Shown in pieces: positions 34,659 through 44,409 of a stretch of DNA of 64,000 nt (position 1 is the stretch's first letter; every line of letters starts with the position of its first letter). Position numbers and translations under genes: made by a program. Location: positions 6,453,001 through 6,517,000 of the forward strand of contig NZ_JAQFIL010000001.1 of assembly GCF_029504655.1 (NCBI RefSeq), written 5' to 3'. The DNA is from Catalinimonas alkaloidigena (GTDB lineage: Bacteria > Bacteroidota > Bacteroidia > Cytophagales > Cyclobacteriaceae). The notes beneath the pieces were generated by a model. The model saw nothing but the letters and a program-made list of their open reading frames with translations, did no database searches and was not told where the DNA came from.

Positions 34659-37245
34659 CCCTCAAGCTGTCTACCGGATTAGCCTGTGCGGCCTTGATGG
34701 ACTGGAAGCTGATCGTCAGCCAGGCAATGAACAGGGCAACACTTCCTACCCCCGCCAGGAGTAGCACATTCACCTCAATACGGTAAGCAAAGTCCTGTAG
34801 CCATTCATGAAGCAGCCAGTAGGTAAAAGGCACGGCGATAAGCAGAGACAATAGAATCAACAAAGTAAAGTCTCTGCCTACCATCAGCAATATTTTGCCT
34901 ACCGATGCGCCCAGCACTTTGCGAATGCCAATCTCCTTCCTTCGCTTTTGCAGGGTATATTGCGACAGGCCTAATAATCCCATACAGGCGATAGCAATCG
35001 CTACTCCCGAAAATGCGGTGACAATGCCCAGCAGGCGGTCTTCCGCTTCGTACATCCGGGCTACCTGCTCATCCATAAAAGAAAAATCAAAAGGACGACC
35101 AGTATTTAATGCCTCCCATTGTGCTTCCAGAAAGTTGAGCATTCCACGGTAATCCTTGGTTTGAATACGGGCAGTCACATAATTGTGCACCCCATTATCT
35201 GGCGCCCGGTAAAAATGTAGAATAGGCGCTACTTCATTCCGCAGGCTTTCAAAGTGATAGTCCTCGGCCAGCCCTACTAGCTGGTACTCACTTCTGCCCA
35301 TATCAATGACTTTGTTTTCAATGTTTTCCCAACCGAAAGCCTGCATGGCTGCTTCGTTGAGAATCACGGCTTCGTTTCTATCGTTTTGAGAGTCTTCATG
35401 AAACATGCGGCCTTCCTGTATTTCAATGCCCAAAGTCTGAAAATAAGCCGCATCCGCAAAAGTGTAGCGCATGCGCATAGGATCGCCTTCCCAGCCCTTG
35501 GGCTGCACGAAAGTAAACCAGCCAGCCCAGTCGCTGGGGATATGCGAGGATGAACTTACTGAAACTATATCAGGATGCGCTAACAATTGAGTTTTAAAAA
35601 CCTCAAGGCGAGCACTATCCTGCGCGCTACCCTCAAAACTACCTAAGCCAAGTGGCATCAGAATGATGTTTTCTTTGTCAAACGCCATATCCGCATTTTG
35701 CATAAAAGAAAGTTGTTGCCAGACGGTAAGCGCACTCCCTATCAAAAAAATAGAGACGGTAAACTGAAGCACTACCAGCGCATTGCGTAAACCTATGCCC
35801 CCCTGCTTACTTCTCAGCTTACCCCTGAGTGATTGAATGATTTTGAAACGAGACAGAAAAAAGGCCGGATAGCTGCCAGAAAAGAAGCCAAGAAGCAGTC
35901 CAAATGATATCAAGAGGATTAGCACTCTGATATCCGATAAAGGAAATACCAATGCGGTGCCAAATTGCTGGTTGAAGTAGGGTAGAATAATCATTGTCAG
36001 CATAATGCCAATCAATACACTGGCCAGGCACAGCAATACGGCTTCGCTGATGAACTGATAAATCAACTGGCTGCGCCGGGCACCAAAAGTCTTACGCATA
36101 CCGATCTCCCGCATTCTCTCCAGCGAACGGGCAGTAGACAAGTTCATGAAGTTGACCGAAGCAATCAGGATAATGCCTATGGCAATGACCAGCAGGACAT
36201 AAATGTTATGACTATCTCCTACGAAAGTATCATAAGCATCTGTAAGGGGGAGGAGTTTGAAGTTAGTCTTTTGCGGCTCATCTTCTCCCCAAACCTGTGC
36301 AATAAAATCAGGAAATTTAGCCTCCAGCCTTTCTGCCGAGGAGGCATCTGGCAATAGAACATAAGAGGAAAGAAAGGATGATCCCCAGTTCTCGCTGAGT
36401 TCCTGATAGTCAGGCGTACTTTTGATAGGCACAACCAGATCAAACTGAAGGGATGAGTTTTGAGGGATATCAGCCAGCACTCCGCTAACCGTATATTGTA
36501 ATGCAAAGTCCAGGGTGATGGTCTTCCCAAGGGGATCTTCATCTCCAAAAAACTTCTGGGCAGTCTCTTCGGTGATCACCGCTTCATTTAGTGAGGAAAA
36601 TACATGATCAACATTTCCCTCTACCTGAGGGAAGTTAAACATTTTCAGAATTTCAGGATCAGCAAACATGGCTTCGGCCTCAAACTGCTTATCATCTAAA
36701 CTAACCCTAACATTATCTACAAAGCTGTGGGCGGTCATCTCTATCTCCGGATACTCACTTTCCAGTCGCGCTGTCAGGGGCAGCCAGGTATCATAGGTAG
36801 GCTGCACCCCATTGGGCGTAATTCGCTCCTTGTATACCATAAAGATACGATCGGCCAAGGGGTGGAAGCGGTCATAAGTCAGTTCATTGAAAGCATAAAG
36901 AGCAATGATCAGCGCGGCTGTTACCCCTATCGCTAAGCCACTGATATTGATTAGCGTAAATGACTTGTGCTTGCTCAGGTTGCGGTAAGCGATAAAAAAA
37001 TAATTCTTTATCATGAGACTATGGTTAGGGTGTAGTGTGACTTTTCTTTTAGCGATAAAGTAAGGCCGGAAAAAGGAGAGCACGTGCAGCCAGTACAAAA
37101 AGTCAGCTTTTCTGCATCCTTTATGTAATACCCACCCTCTGTACATTTCGTACAAATCTCCTTCTATTTCAGAAACCAGATCAGGGTCACAAAACCCACG
37201 AAGGAATTGCTGAGCGTGGCGGGGTGGTTGCTTAGGTGGCTGCAT
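34651..37245 (-). CDS. FtsX-family ABC permease with N-terminal prefix domain, paralog 4 of 4 (864 aa)
   Basis: The start is the ATG at 37245 (MQPPKQPPRHAQQFLRGFCD), 10 bp after the PadR stop; an in-frame TTG at 37275 would overlap padR. The prefix domain (FLRGFCDPDLVSEIEGDLYE … FFRPYFIAKRK) covers about residues 10-75 and parallels that of paralog 3. Then come the first span, MacB-like domain, FtsX domain near LERMREIGMRKTFGARRSQL, a second periplasmic domain and the last FtsX domain near KRRKEIGIRKVLGASVGKIL. It ends NPVDSLRDE. The stop overlaps the start of the next permease by 8 bp. The gene order padR-permease-permease suggests that the PadR protein controls both. Confidence 0.93.
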   Translation of the reverse strand: MQPPKQPPRHAQQFLRGFCDPDLVSEIEGDLYEMYRGWVLHKGCRKADFLYWLHVLSFFRPYFIAKRKVTLHPNHSLMIKNYFFIAYRNLSKHKSFTLINISGLAIGVTAALIIALYAFNELTYDRFHPLADRIFMVYKERITPNGVQPTYDTWLPLTARLESEYPEIEMTAHSFVDNVRVSLDDKQFEAEAMFADPEILKMFNFPQVEGNVDHVFSSLNEAVITEETAQKFFGDEDPLGKTITLDFALQYTVSGVLADIPQNSSLQFDLVVPIKSTPDYQELSENWGSSFLSSYVLLPDASSAERLEAKFPDFIAQVWGEDEPQKTNFKLLPLTDAYDTFVGDSHNIYVLLVIAIGIILIASVNFMNLSTARSLERMREIGMRKTFGARRSQLIYQFISEAVLLCLASVLIGIMLTMIILPYFNQQFGTALVFPLSDIRVLILLISFGLLLGFFSGSYPAFFLSRFKIIQSLRGKLRSKQGGIGLRNALVVLQFTVSIFLIGSALTVWQQLSFMQNADMAFDKENIILMPLGLGSFEGSAQDSARLEVFKTQLLAHPDIVSVSSSSHIPSDWAGWFTFVQPKGWEGDPMRMRYTFADAAYFQTLGIEIQEGRMFHEDSQNDRNEAVILNEAAMQAFGWENIENKVIDMGRSEYQLVGLAEDYHFESLRNEVAPILHFYRAPDNGVHNYVTARIQTKDYRGMLNFLEAQWEALNTGRPFDFSFMDEQVARMYEAEDRLLGIVTAFSGVAIAIACMGLLGLSQYTLQKRRKEIGIRKVLGASVGKILLMVGRDFTLLILLSLLIAVPFTYWLLHEWLQDFAYRIEVNVLLLAGVGSVALFIAWLTISFQSIKAAQANPVDSLRDE

Positions 37246-37255
37246 GGACAAAGCA

Positions 37256-37588
37256 TTAAATATTTCTCCAGGCAATACGGGGAATCAGATCCCACATGCG
37301 GTTACGCATCTGTCTGCTTTCTTCTAATACCTGCTTGCCATAAGCAGTCACTCTGAACAGCCGCTTGGGCCTGCCTCCTCTTTCTTCACTTGCTCCACCC
37401 ATACGAGAGTTTAAGTAACCCTTATCCTCCAGGCGGTTCAGCGCTGCATGTATCGTGCTTAGCGTTACTCTTCTTCCCGACTGTTTTTCTATCTCATCCT
37501 TGATGCTGACCCCATAGGCATCATCATATAACATGCCTACCGTAAGCATGACCAGTTCCTGAAGCTCTCCAAGGTTTGTTCCTTTCAT
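37256..37588 (-). CDS. PadR-family transcriptional regulator (110 aa)
   Basis: It is a winged-helix repressor. LGELQELVMLTVGMLYDDAYGVSIKDEIEKQSGRRVTLSTIHAALNRLEDKGYLNSRMG covers the DNA-binding domain, with the recognition helix around STIHAALNRLEDKG and the wing after it (GGRPKRLFRVTAYGKQ). The short C-terminal helix is typical of the small PadR subfamily. It probably responds to a toxic compound or envelope stress and represses its own operon, which continues with two prefix-domain FtsX permeases. The first permease ATG is 10 bp after its stop. Confidence 0.93.
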   Translation of the reverse strand: MKGTNLGELQELVMLTVGMLYDDAYGVSIKDEIEKQSGRRVTLSTIHAALNRLEDKGYLNSRMGGASEERGGRPKRLFRVTAYGKQVLEESRQMRNRMWDLIPRIAWRNI

Positions 37589-37759
37589 ATGTAAAGATCA
37601 TATTACTTTCGTATATGACGATCAAATACGATACCAACGCCCATAGCCACCTCAGATAGGCATTTTTGGAGTTTTATTCTGTCCGTATTCGGGCAAAACT
37701 GTAAAGAAATGAACACATAGCATCCACGCTACACTGGAGTGAGTAGCGAATTAGCAGGC

Positions 37760-38227
37760 CTATGTAGTCATTTTGGCTACGCCTGTTTTTTTTCCGCGGG
37801 AAAGTTTTAACCCATCTCTGATCATCAGGCTCATCAGATAAATATTCATTCCTCCCAGCAATAGCTCAGTAAGCTGAAGCGCCTGAAAAATATCATCTAT
37901 GTTTGCATTACTTGCTCTTATATACAGAAGGATGGCCAGGCTTACTAACACTATTCCGTTGAGTACGATCAGCTTCACTCGTCTCATTTTTTGTTGGATG
38001 AGCAAGTGATGTGATTTTCCTGCCAGTAGCTTACCGCTTAACCCCAGGGCGGGCATGAAAATAATCATCAGAAGCAGCGCATAGAATATATAGGTTTTCA
38101 CTTTTATGATGATGGCTTCATTGCCTGATAGTTCTGCAACCAATGAAGAGGCAAAAAAAGAAACGATAGTCAACATAGCCAATACTGCCATGATGCAGTG
38201 AATTTGTTTGAGCGTTTTTCTTTTCAT
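37760..38227 (-). CDS. Small membrane protein under MarR control (155 aa)
   Basis: It has four hydrophobic segments: about residues 10-32, 42-65, 85-105 and 115-135. The basic C-terminus is RGKKTGVAKMTT. I do not recognise a family; the layout (four helices, HCIMAVLAMLTIVSFF start) is like small Bacteroidota membrane proteins of unknown use. It follows the MarR gene by 119 bp on the same strand, and that gap holds two palindromes. It is therefore probably the target of the MarR protein, perhaps in efflux or membrane protection. Confidence 0.65.
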   Translation of the reverse strand: MKRKTLKQIHCIMAVLAMLTIVSFFASSLVAELSGNEAIIIKVKTYIFYALLLMIIFMPALGLSGKLLAGKSHHLLIQQKMRRVKLIVLNGIVLVSLAILLYIRASNANIDDIFQALQLTELLLGGMNIYLMSLMIRDGLKLSRGKKTGVAKMTT

Positions 38228-38241
38228 CGCTGTAGCATTTT

Positions 38242-38265
38242 AATTACTTGATATATCAAGTAATT
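38242..38265. promoter_or_regulatory. Probable MarR operator, proximal site
   Basis: This is a perfect 24-bp palindrome; its core is TTACTTGATATATCAAGTAA (38244-38263). It lies 15 bp before the ATG of the minus-strand membrane protein gene, where binding would block transcription or its start. The core TTGATATATCAA is shared with the site 70 bp away. Confidence 0.7.
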
Positions 38266-38313
38266 GTATATATAAAAAAGGCTTCAAAGCTGCCTATCTC
38301 TAAAATCGTTAAT

Positions 38314-38333
38314 TTATTTGATATATCAAATAA
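38314..38333. promoter_or_regulatory. Probable MarR operator, distal site
   Basis: This is a perfect 20-bp palindrome, TTATTTGATATATCAAATAA. Its centre is exactly 70 bp from the centre of the proximal site, close to seven helical turns, so two dimers would sit on the same DNA face. It lies 14 bp after the marR stop. Confidence 0.7.
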
Positions 38334-38346
38334 TTAGCTTATAAAC

Positions 38347-38781
38347 TTATTTGAGGTTTTGAATAATCTGCCGGGAAAGCTCATTGAGCAAACCGATCTC
38401 ACGGGCTGAGATATTCGCTGTCGCCCTTTTCAGTACCGCTTCCGCGCATTGGATAAGTGGTTTTTTGAGTTTTTTACCTGCATCAGTGAGGTAAATACGG
38501 CGGTTGCGCCTGTCATCAGGATCTACCTGTCGCCTTATAAGTCCTTTCTTATCCATCAGCTCCAGGGTGCGGGTAACACTCGCATTATCTTTCAGGGTGA
38601 TGCCCGCGATTTCCAGCTGGTTGATCCCATCTTTTTCCCACAGCCGGTTCAAAATAGACCATTGTTCGGAAGTGATATCATAGCCGGCTGACTTAAAAGC
38701 CTGGTTAAGATGTTTTTTCAGAAAGTTAGCGGCAATATTAATGTTGTAGCCTATGGAGTCATCCAGCGTAAAATCGCTCAT
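38347..38781 (-). CDS. MarR-family transcriptional regulator (144 aa)
   Basis: It is a winged-helix dimer of normal length. LKKHLNQAFKSAGYDITSEQWSILNRLWEKDGINQLEIAGITLKDNASVTRTLELMDKKGLIRRQVDPDDRRNRRIYLTDAGKKL shows the whole domain: dimer helix, recognition helix (NASVTRTLELMDKKG) and the wing with the conserved DPDDRRNRRIYLT. MarR proteins usually let go of DNA on binding a phenolic or other small molecule. Two near-identical palindromes directly downstream, before the small membrane protein gene, are its likely binding sites, so the probable job is control of that gene and possibly itself. Confidence 0.93.
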   Translation of the reverse strand: MSDFTLDDSIGYNINIAANFLKKHLNQAFKSAGYDITSEQWSILNRLWEKDGINQLEIAGITLKDNASVTRTLELMDKKGLIRRQVDPDDRRNRRIYLTDAGKKLKKPLIQCAEAVLKRATANISAREIGLLNELSRQIIQNLK

Positions 38782-39045
38782 ATCAGAATATAGCGTATTG
38801 CATCAAAAAGTAAAATATTAATACTGACTTACAAAAATTAATTTTCAATAATACTTTCATTCCATAGCCTCTTATCAGATCATACAAGGCCAACTTACCA
38901 CCTGACTTATGAAAAGCTGTTTGTTAAAAGACAGATATTGACCTATTTTTTTACAGACCATCAAAAAATTATGCTGATTAAAGCTTCTACCTATCAAATA
39001 AATAATATATTATCTTTTCAGTAAATTTGTCTTAATCAGCAAATA

Positions 39046-41850
39046 ATGTGTATTGAGTTCCATAGCCCACCTAAGATCAACTATCTGTTGAGGATAGCAG
39101 GGCTACTCATATTTACTCCACTGCTCCTTTTCTCTTGCCAGCCTTCTTCTGAGGATAAAATTGTTATTGGTTTCTCTCAATGCGTTGACGATGATGACTG
39201 GCGGCAGACCATGTATTTTGAAATGCAGAAGGAGCTGGCTTTTTATGATCACGTTGAACTTATTTATAAAAACGCAGACGCCAGCAACGAACAGCAGATT
39301 GAAGATATCAAAGCACTCCGGGATCAGGCTATTGATATCCTGATCGTCTCTCCTAACGAAGCCTGGCCCATTACCCCCATCGTGGAAGAGATTTATCATT
39401 CAGGCATCCCCGTGATTGTCGTTGACCGTAAGATTGCTTCAGACAATTATACGGCTTATGTAGGCGCTGACAATTATGAGATCGGCAATATTGCCGGAGC
39501 TTATGCCGCCAATTTGCTTCCCGAAGGTGGTAAAATTCTGGAGGTCACGGGCCTTCCGGGCTCTACACCTGCCCAGGGCCGGCATCAGGGCTTCTTAGAT
39601 GCATTAAAAGACCATCCCGGCTTAGTGCTCATGGACTCTATCAATGGTCAGTGGGAGGAAGAAGTGGCCCGAAAAGAGATTAGAAATCAGCTGGACAAAG
39701 CACAGCAGGCTGACCTGATCTTCGCTTTTAATGACATGATGGCCAGGGCTACGCATCAGGTACTGGATTCGGCACAGACAGAAGACATGCCGGTACTGCT
39801 GGGCATTGATGGGCTTTTCGGCCCCCGGCTGGGCATTGAAATGGTAAACAATGGGATATTGGATGCGACTTTTCTCTACCCTACCGGAGGTGATAAGGCG
39901 ATAGAGCTGGCGGTCAATATTGTGGAAGAACAACCCTATGAGAAAGAAAATATTCTTCAGACCACAGTCATTGATCAGTCTAATGTCAAAATTATTAAAT
40001 CACAGGCGGAAAAAATCTACGAGCAGCAGCAGGATATTGTAGCTCAGCAGATGGCTATTAAAAATCAGCTGGCTGTTTATAAGAACCAGCGCACCTTGCT
40101 GTATGTCGTTATCGGGAGTCTGGTAGCTGCTATTGTGCTGGGGGCCTATGCCCTCTACTCGCTAAAAGAAAAGCTGGAAACCAATCGCAAGCTGAAAAGC
40201 AAGAATGAGGAGATTTTGAAGCAGCGCAACCAGATCATGCAACTGGCACAGGAAACCGAAGAAGCCAATCAGGCGAAATTCCGTTTCTTCACGGATATAT
40301 CTCATGAGTTTCGTACACCTATCACACTTATCCTCACCTCTATTGAAGACATCCTGGAAAGTGAGTCACCAAGCAAAGAATCTTTCCATAAAGACATCCA
40401 ACTGATAAAAAAGAATGCAGCCCGATTACTGAGATTGGTCAGTCAGCTATTGGACTTCCGCCGGATAGAGCATGGGAAAATGGAGCTCAAAGCTTCGCAT
40501 GGTAATCTGGTAACTTTTATACAGGAAATATTTGCCGCCTTTGAAGGTACTGCCAACAAAAGAAAAATTGATTACCAGCTAATCACCATTGATCCTCAAC
40601 TTGCGCTTTGGTTTGATGACTCTATGCTGGATAAAGTATTCTTCAACCTGCTTTCCAACGCTTTTAAGTATACTGATGATGGCGGTAAGATACTGGTGAT
40701 GATAGAGCAGGATACGGATAAGAAGCAAGCCCGGATACTAATCAAAGACAATGGCAGGGGCATGTCAAAGGAACACATGGCGCATGCTTTTGAAAGGTTT
40801 TACCGGGGAGAACAAAACAACAGTATGGGTACAGGTTTGGGGCTTTCCCTTTCCCGTGAATTGATACAGATGCACCACGGCTCTATCAAAATTGACAGTG
40901 AAAAGGATAAGGGCACCAGCTTTGAAATCAAGCTTCCCTTAGGTAAAGATCATCTGAAAAAAGAAGAATGTATTGAGAGCGTGAGTAATACAATGCGCAG
41001 TCCTTTAAGAGGTATTTACGAAGAAGATATCTATGACAAAGATGAGGTGATTGTGAGTGAAGTGACCACCTCCCATGACAACAGCGTTCTGGTCATTGAA
41101 GATAATACTGACCTCAACAAGTTTCTGGTGAACAAGCTAACGTCTCATTATCAGGTGCTAAGTGCAGAGGATGGAGATCAGGGCCTGGCTTTGGCCTTTG
41201 ATGAAGTACCTGACCTGATCATCAGCGACATTATGATGCCGGGGACCGATGGTATCAGCATCGCCCGAAAGCTCAAATCTGACGTCAGAACGTCGCACAT
41301 TCCTATCATTCTACTTACTGCCCGCGATACCACAGAACAACAGGTAGAAGGCTTACAGACAGGCGCTGATGCCTACATTGTCAAGCCTTTTCACACCAAA
41401 TACCTGATGGCACGTGTCAGTCAGCTCTTGCAAAGCCGGCAAATGCTGCGCCAGCATTATCTGGGCAAGGCTTCTGTAGCGGAGCCCCTGGAAATGCCCG
41501 AAGGCGTCAACAAGCTGGACAAGAACTTTCTTGATAATTTCAGAGCTATCGTAGATCAAAAGCTCAGTGATCCTGAACTGAGCGTCAATGAGATTGCCAA
41601 AGAAGCGGGCCTTTCCCGCGTACAACTGTATCGCAAGGTAAAGGCTTTACTCGGTTTAGGGGTAAACGATTACATCAAACAGTTACGCCTGACTAAAGCC
41701 AAAACGCTACTCATGCGGCAGGAGCTGAGTATCTCTGAAATCGCCTATGAAGTGGGGTTCTCTTCCCCCGCCTATTTTTCCACAGTCTTTAAGAATGAGT
41801 ACCAGCTCTCCCCCTCTGAATACATTCGCAGCACCCCCTCTGCTACCTGA
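39046..41850 (+). CDS. Hybrid two-component sensor/regulator with a sugar-binding periplasmic domain (934 aa)
   Basis: It joins sensing and gene activation in one inner-membrane protein. Domains in order: N-terminal signal/anchor (10-30), a periplasmic type-I sugar-binding-protein domain (about 35-330; IVIGFSQCVDDDDWRQTMYF, DNYTAYVGADNYEIGNIAG), a membrane span (about 350-372), histidine kinase (DISHEFRTP with His423; NLLSNAFKYT and GTGLGLSLS in the ATPase part), receiver (Asp728 in LIISDIMMPG), and an AraC-type HTH (about 825-934). The ribose/fructose-binding-like sensor matches the layout of the Bacteroides thetaiotaomicron fructose sensor BT1754. The neighbours encode fructokinase, SusCD and GH32, so it should activate them when periplasmic fructose appears. 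A TAnnTTTG-like TAAATTTG lies at 39022. Confidence 0.93.
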   Translation: MCIEFHSPPKINYLLRIAGLLIFTPLLLFSCQPSSEDKIVIGFSQCVDDDDWRQTMYFEMQKELAFYDHVELIYKNADASNEQQIEDIKALRDQAIDILIVSPNEAWPITPIVEEIYHSGIPVIVVDRKIASDNYTAYVGADNYEIGNIAGAYAANLLPEGGKILEVTGLPGSTPAQGRHQGFLDALKDHPGLVLMDSINGQWEEEVARKEIRNQLDKAQQADLIFAFNDMMARATHQVLDSAQTEDMPVLLGIDGLFGPRLGIEMVNNGILDATFLYPTGGDKAIELAVNIVEEQPYEKENILQTTVIDQSNVKIIKSQAEKIYEQQQDIVAQQMAIKNQLAVYKNQRTLLYVVIGSLVAAIVLGAYALYSLKEKLETNRKLKSKNEEILKQRNQIMQLAQETEEANQAKFRFFTDISHEFRTPITLILTSIEDILESESPSKESFHKDIQLIKKNAARLLRLVSQLLDFRRIEHGKMELKASHGNLVTFIQEIFAAFEGTANKRKIDYQLITIDPQLALWFDDSMLDKVFFNLLSNAFKYTDDGGKILVMIEQDTDKKQARILIKDNGRGMSKEHMAHAFERFYRGEQNNSMGTGLGLSLSRELIQMHHGSIKIDSEKDKGTSFEIKLPLGKDHLKKEECIESVSNTMRSPLRGIYEEDIYDKDEVIVSEVTTSHDNSVLVIEDNTDLNKFLVNKLTSHYQVLSAEDGDQGLALAFDEVPDLIISDIMMPGTDGISIARKLKSDVRTSHIPIILLTARDTTEQQVEGLQTGADAYIVKPFHTKYLMARVSQLLQSRQMLRQHYLGKASVAEPLEMPEGVNKLDKNFLDNFRAIVDQKLSDPELSVNEIAKEAGLSRVQLYRKVKALLGLGVNDYIKQLRLTKAKTLLMRQELSISEIAYEVGFSSPAYFSTVFKNEYQLSPSEYIRSTPSAT

Positions 41851-42070
41851 TGTATCAAATTTAGAAATGCATGTAACGATTCTGAAAGGCAGTCAAAGGC
41901 AGGCTTTATCAAATTATCATTATTTTATAAATAACTGTTTTAAAAACACTGATTATATCATTTTGGTAAATAATAATGCTTCATGTATCAAAATTGAAAC
42001 AGGTTGATACAGAATCGAATCCCCTTGGCTTGAGGTATGTCTACATTTGAGTACACACAACAACCTACTC

Positions 42071-43408
42071 ATGATAAAAAATGGACATATCCTTTTCTGG
42101 TCAGTCACAGTTGCCTTAGGAGGGTTTCTTTTCGGTTTTGACACCGCCGTAATTTCCGGAGCCGAACAAACCATACAGACAGTCTGGCAGCTTAGTAGTG
42201 TACAACATGGCCTAACCGTATCCATTGCCCTCATCGGCACAGTGATCGGGGCCCTGTTCGGTGGTATCCCTTCAGATGCATTGGGAAGAAAGAAAACCTT
42301 ATTCTGGATTGCTGTGCTTTATCTGGTATCCGCTTTAGGTTCGGCCCTGGCTACGGATTGGTTCCTATTCCTGTTTTTCAGATTTATCGGTGGTTTAGGC
42401 GTTGGAGCGTCTTCGGTAGCCGCGCCCATGTATATCTCTGAAATCTCTCCTCCCAAGTCAAGGGGTAGGCTGGTAGCACTTTTTCAGTTTAATGTAGTGT
42501 TTGGCATCCTGATCGCCTACTTCTCCAATTACTTGATAGGAACCATATGGGATCTATCCTGGCGGTGGATGCTGGGAGTGGAAGCCTTCCCTGCACTGAT
42601 CTTCCTCATCCTGGTATTATTTGTTCCGGAGAGTCCCCGCTGGCTGATTACCAAAACAGGAAATCTGGCCGACGCGCTAAAAACGCTTAAGATTAGTAAT
42701 CCCGAAGGTGCGGTCGCGGAAATGAAAGCGATACAAAACGCCGCAGAGATAGACAGCGCTGCTACCAGAGTACCTTTCTTCTCTAAGAAGTACAGCTTCC
42801 CCATTACGCTGGCAATACTCTTTGCCATGTTCAATCAGTTGTCGGGGATCAATGCTATCATCTACTACGCTCCTCGAATTTTTGTGATGACAGGTTTGGG
42901 TACGGAAGCTTCCTTACTTTCCACCGCAGGGATCGGCATCACCAACTTTGCCGCTACCTTATTAGCCATGAATTTCATTGACCGGGTGGGCAGACGTAAA
43001 CTCATGCTCATTGGATCTTTCGGGCTCATCATCACCCTGGGTTTAGTTTCTTACTCTTTTTTCACTGAATCTTTTGGAGGCATGTGGGTGCCCATCTATC
43101 TCTTCCTGTATATCGCCTTCTTCGCCTTTTCCCAGGGTGCAGTGATTTGGGTATTTATTTCCGAGATCTTCCCCAACCGCGTAAGGGCCTATGGCCAGTG
43201 TCTGGGTAGCTTCACCCACTGGCTGATGGCTGCGATCATTGCTTTCATCTTTCCGATCATCGCCGAAGCGCTGGGAGGGGGCGTAACCTTTCTGCTGTTC
43301 AGTGGCATGATGGTATTACAGCTTCTTTTTGTCATTAAAATGATGCCCGAAACAAACGGAATGTCTTTAGAAGAAATGGAAACCAGCCTACATTATGAAA
43401 AAGTATAA
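42071..43408 (+). CDS. Sugar-porter MFS transporter, probably fructose (445 aa)
   Basis: It is a twelve-span sugar:H+ symporter of the inner membrane. Sugar-porter signatures are all there: GGFLFGFDTAVISGAEQ after the first helix, DALGRKKTL, RFIGGLGVGASSVAAPMYISEISPPKSRG, VPESPRWLI, QLSGINAIIYYAP, DRVGRRKLM and the C-terminal MMPETNGMSLEEME. I took the ATG at 42071; the frame also opens with a TTG at 42047. The stop lies inside the start of the fructokinase gene (14-bp overlap). Context points to fructose released by the GH32 enzyme as the substrate. Confidence 0.93.
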   Translation: MIKNGHILFWSVTVALGGFLFGFDTAVISGAEQTIQTVWQLSSVQHGLTVSIALIGTVIGALFGGIPSDALGRKKTLFWIAVLYLVSALGSALATDWFLFLFFRFIGGLGVGASSVAAPMYISEISPPKSRGRLVALFQFNVVFGILIAYFSNYLIGTIWDLSWRWMLGVEAFPALIFLILVLFVPESPRWLITKTGNLADALKTLKISNPEGAVAEMKAIQNAAEIDSAATRVPFFSKKYSFPITLAILFAMFNQLSGINAIIYYAPRIFVMTGLGTEASLLSTAGIGITNFAATLLAMNFIDRVGRRKLMLIGSFGLIITLGLVSYSFFTESFGGMWVPIYLFLYIAFFAFSQGAVIWVFISEIFPNRVRAYGQCLGSFTHWLMAAIIAFIFPIIAEALGGGVTFLLFSGMMVLQLLFVIKMMPETNGMSLEEMETSLHYEKV

Positions 43409-44297
43409 TCACAAAAAATCTGTACTCTGCTTTGGAGAAATGCTCTTTGACATCTTTCCAGATGGCAGACTGCCCGGCGGGGCTCCCATGAATGTAGCCC
43501 TTCACCTGCAGCAACACCAGATCCCTACCCACTTCGTCTCCCGGCTAGGAGAGGATGAAGAAGGGGAAGCTCTGCTCAGATATCTGGATGAAAGGGGGCT
43601 CTCTACCCAATGGATACAAAAAGACGAGAAATACCCCAGCGGGAAAGTGTATGCCGATGTCAGCAAATCGGAGGATGTGAGTTATGAGATCGTTTATCCT
43701 TCCGCCTGGGATTTTATAGAGACAACCGATGCGCTGAAGGATGCTGCTAAATCTTCAGAGGTATTCCTGTACGGTAGTCTGGCAGCACGCGGAGAAACCT
43801 CAAGAGCTACTTTGCTGGAACTCCTCTCTCTGGCCAGGACCAAAGTGTTTGATGTCAACCTTCGCAAACCTTTTTATGATGCCGAGCTTATCCAACTTCT
43901 TCTAGAGCAAGCCAATATCGTCAAACTCAACGATGAGGAACTGTCCCTGCTTGTTCAATGGTATTTGGGCAAAGAAGCATCAGAAATGCATGATGATGAC
44001 ATTTTTCATCTGGCAGAAAAGTTCAGCCTGGAAACAGTCTGTGTAACCCAGGGCAGCAAGGGCGCCAGTTTGCTTAGCGATGGTATACTCCATTTCCAGA
44101 AAGGCTACCAGGTAAGCGTAGCGGATACGGTAGGCAGCGGAGATGCTTTTCTTGGCGCTTTTCTAAGCCAGATGCTCAATAATAAAAGTGCACAGGAATG
44201 CCTGCAATATGGTTGTGCCGCAGGTGCATATGTGGCTTCTCAAAAAGGAGCGACACCCAAGGTCAACACCCAGATTGTCAGAGATTATTTCAAATAA
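43395..44297 (+). CDS. PfkB-family fructokinase (300 aa)
   Basis: It phosphorylates a sugar with ATP in the cytoplasm, most likely fructose to fructose 6-phosphate. Visible: VLCFGEMLFDIFPDGRLPGGAPMNVALHL near the N-terminus (sugar-binding GGAP), ASRLGEDEEGE-like region VSRLGEDEEGEALL, VKLNDEEL, and the anion-hole DTVGSGDAFLGAFL with the catalytic base Asp250. The length is typical for bacterial fructokinases. It overlaps the upstream MFS gene by 14 bp, so uptake and phosphorylation are translated together. The next gene, susC, begins 112 bp later and may have its own promoter. Confidence 0.93.
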   Translation: MKKYNHKKSVLCFGEMLFDIFPDGRLPGGAPMNVALHLQQHQIPTHFVSRLGEDEEGEALLRYLDERGLSTQWIQKDEKYPSGKVYADVSKSEDVSYEIVYPSAWDFIETTDALKDAAKSSEVFLYGSLAARGETSRATLLELLSLARTKVFDVNLRKPFYDAELIQLLLEQANIVKLNDEELSLLVQWYLGKEASEMHDDDIFHLAEKFSLETVCVTQGSKGASLLSDGILHFQKGYQVSVADTVGSGDAFLGAFLSQMLNNKSAQECLQYGCAAGAYVASQKGATPKVNTQIVRDYFK

Positions 44298-44409
44298 TAT
44301 CGCTAAGCTATTATGAGAGCAAGCATCACAAGCGGATGAAATGACATTCAAAGAATGTTGCTCATCATTAACCTTAATTCTTATCAACAACTTATAAACT
44401 ACACTTATT

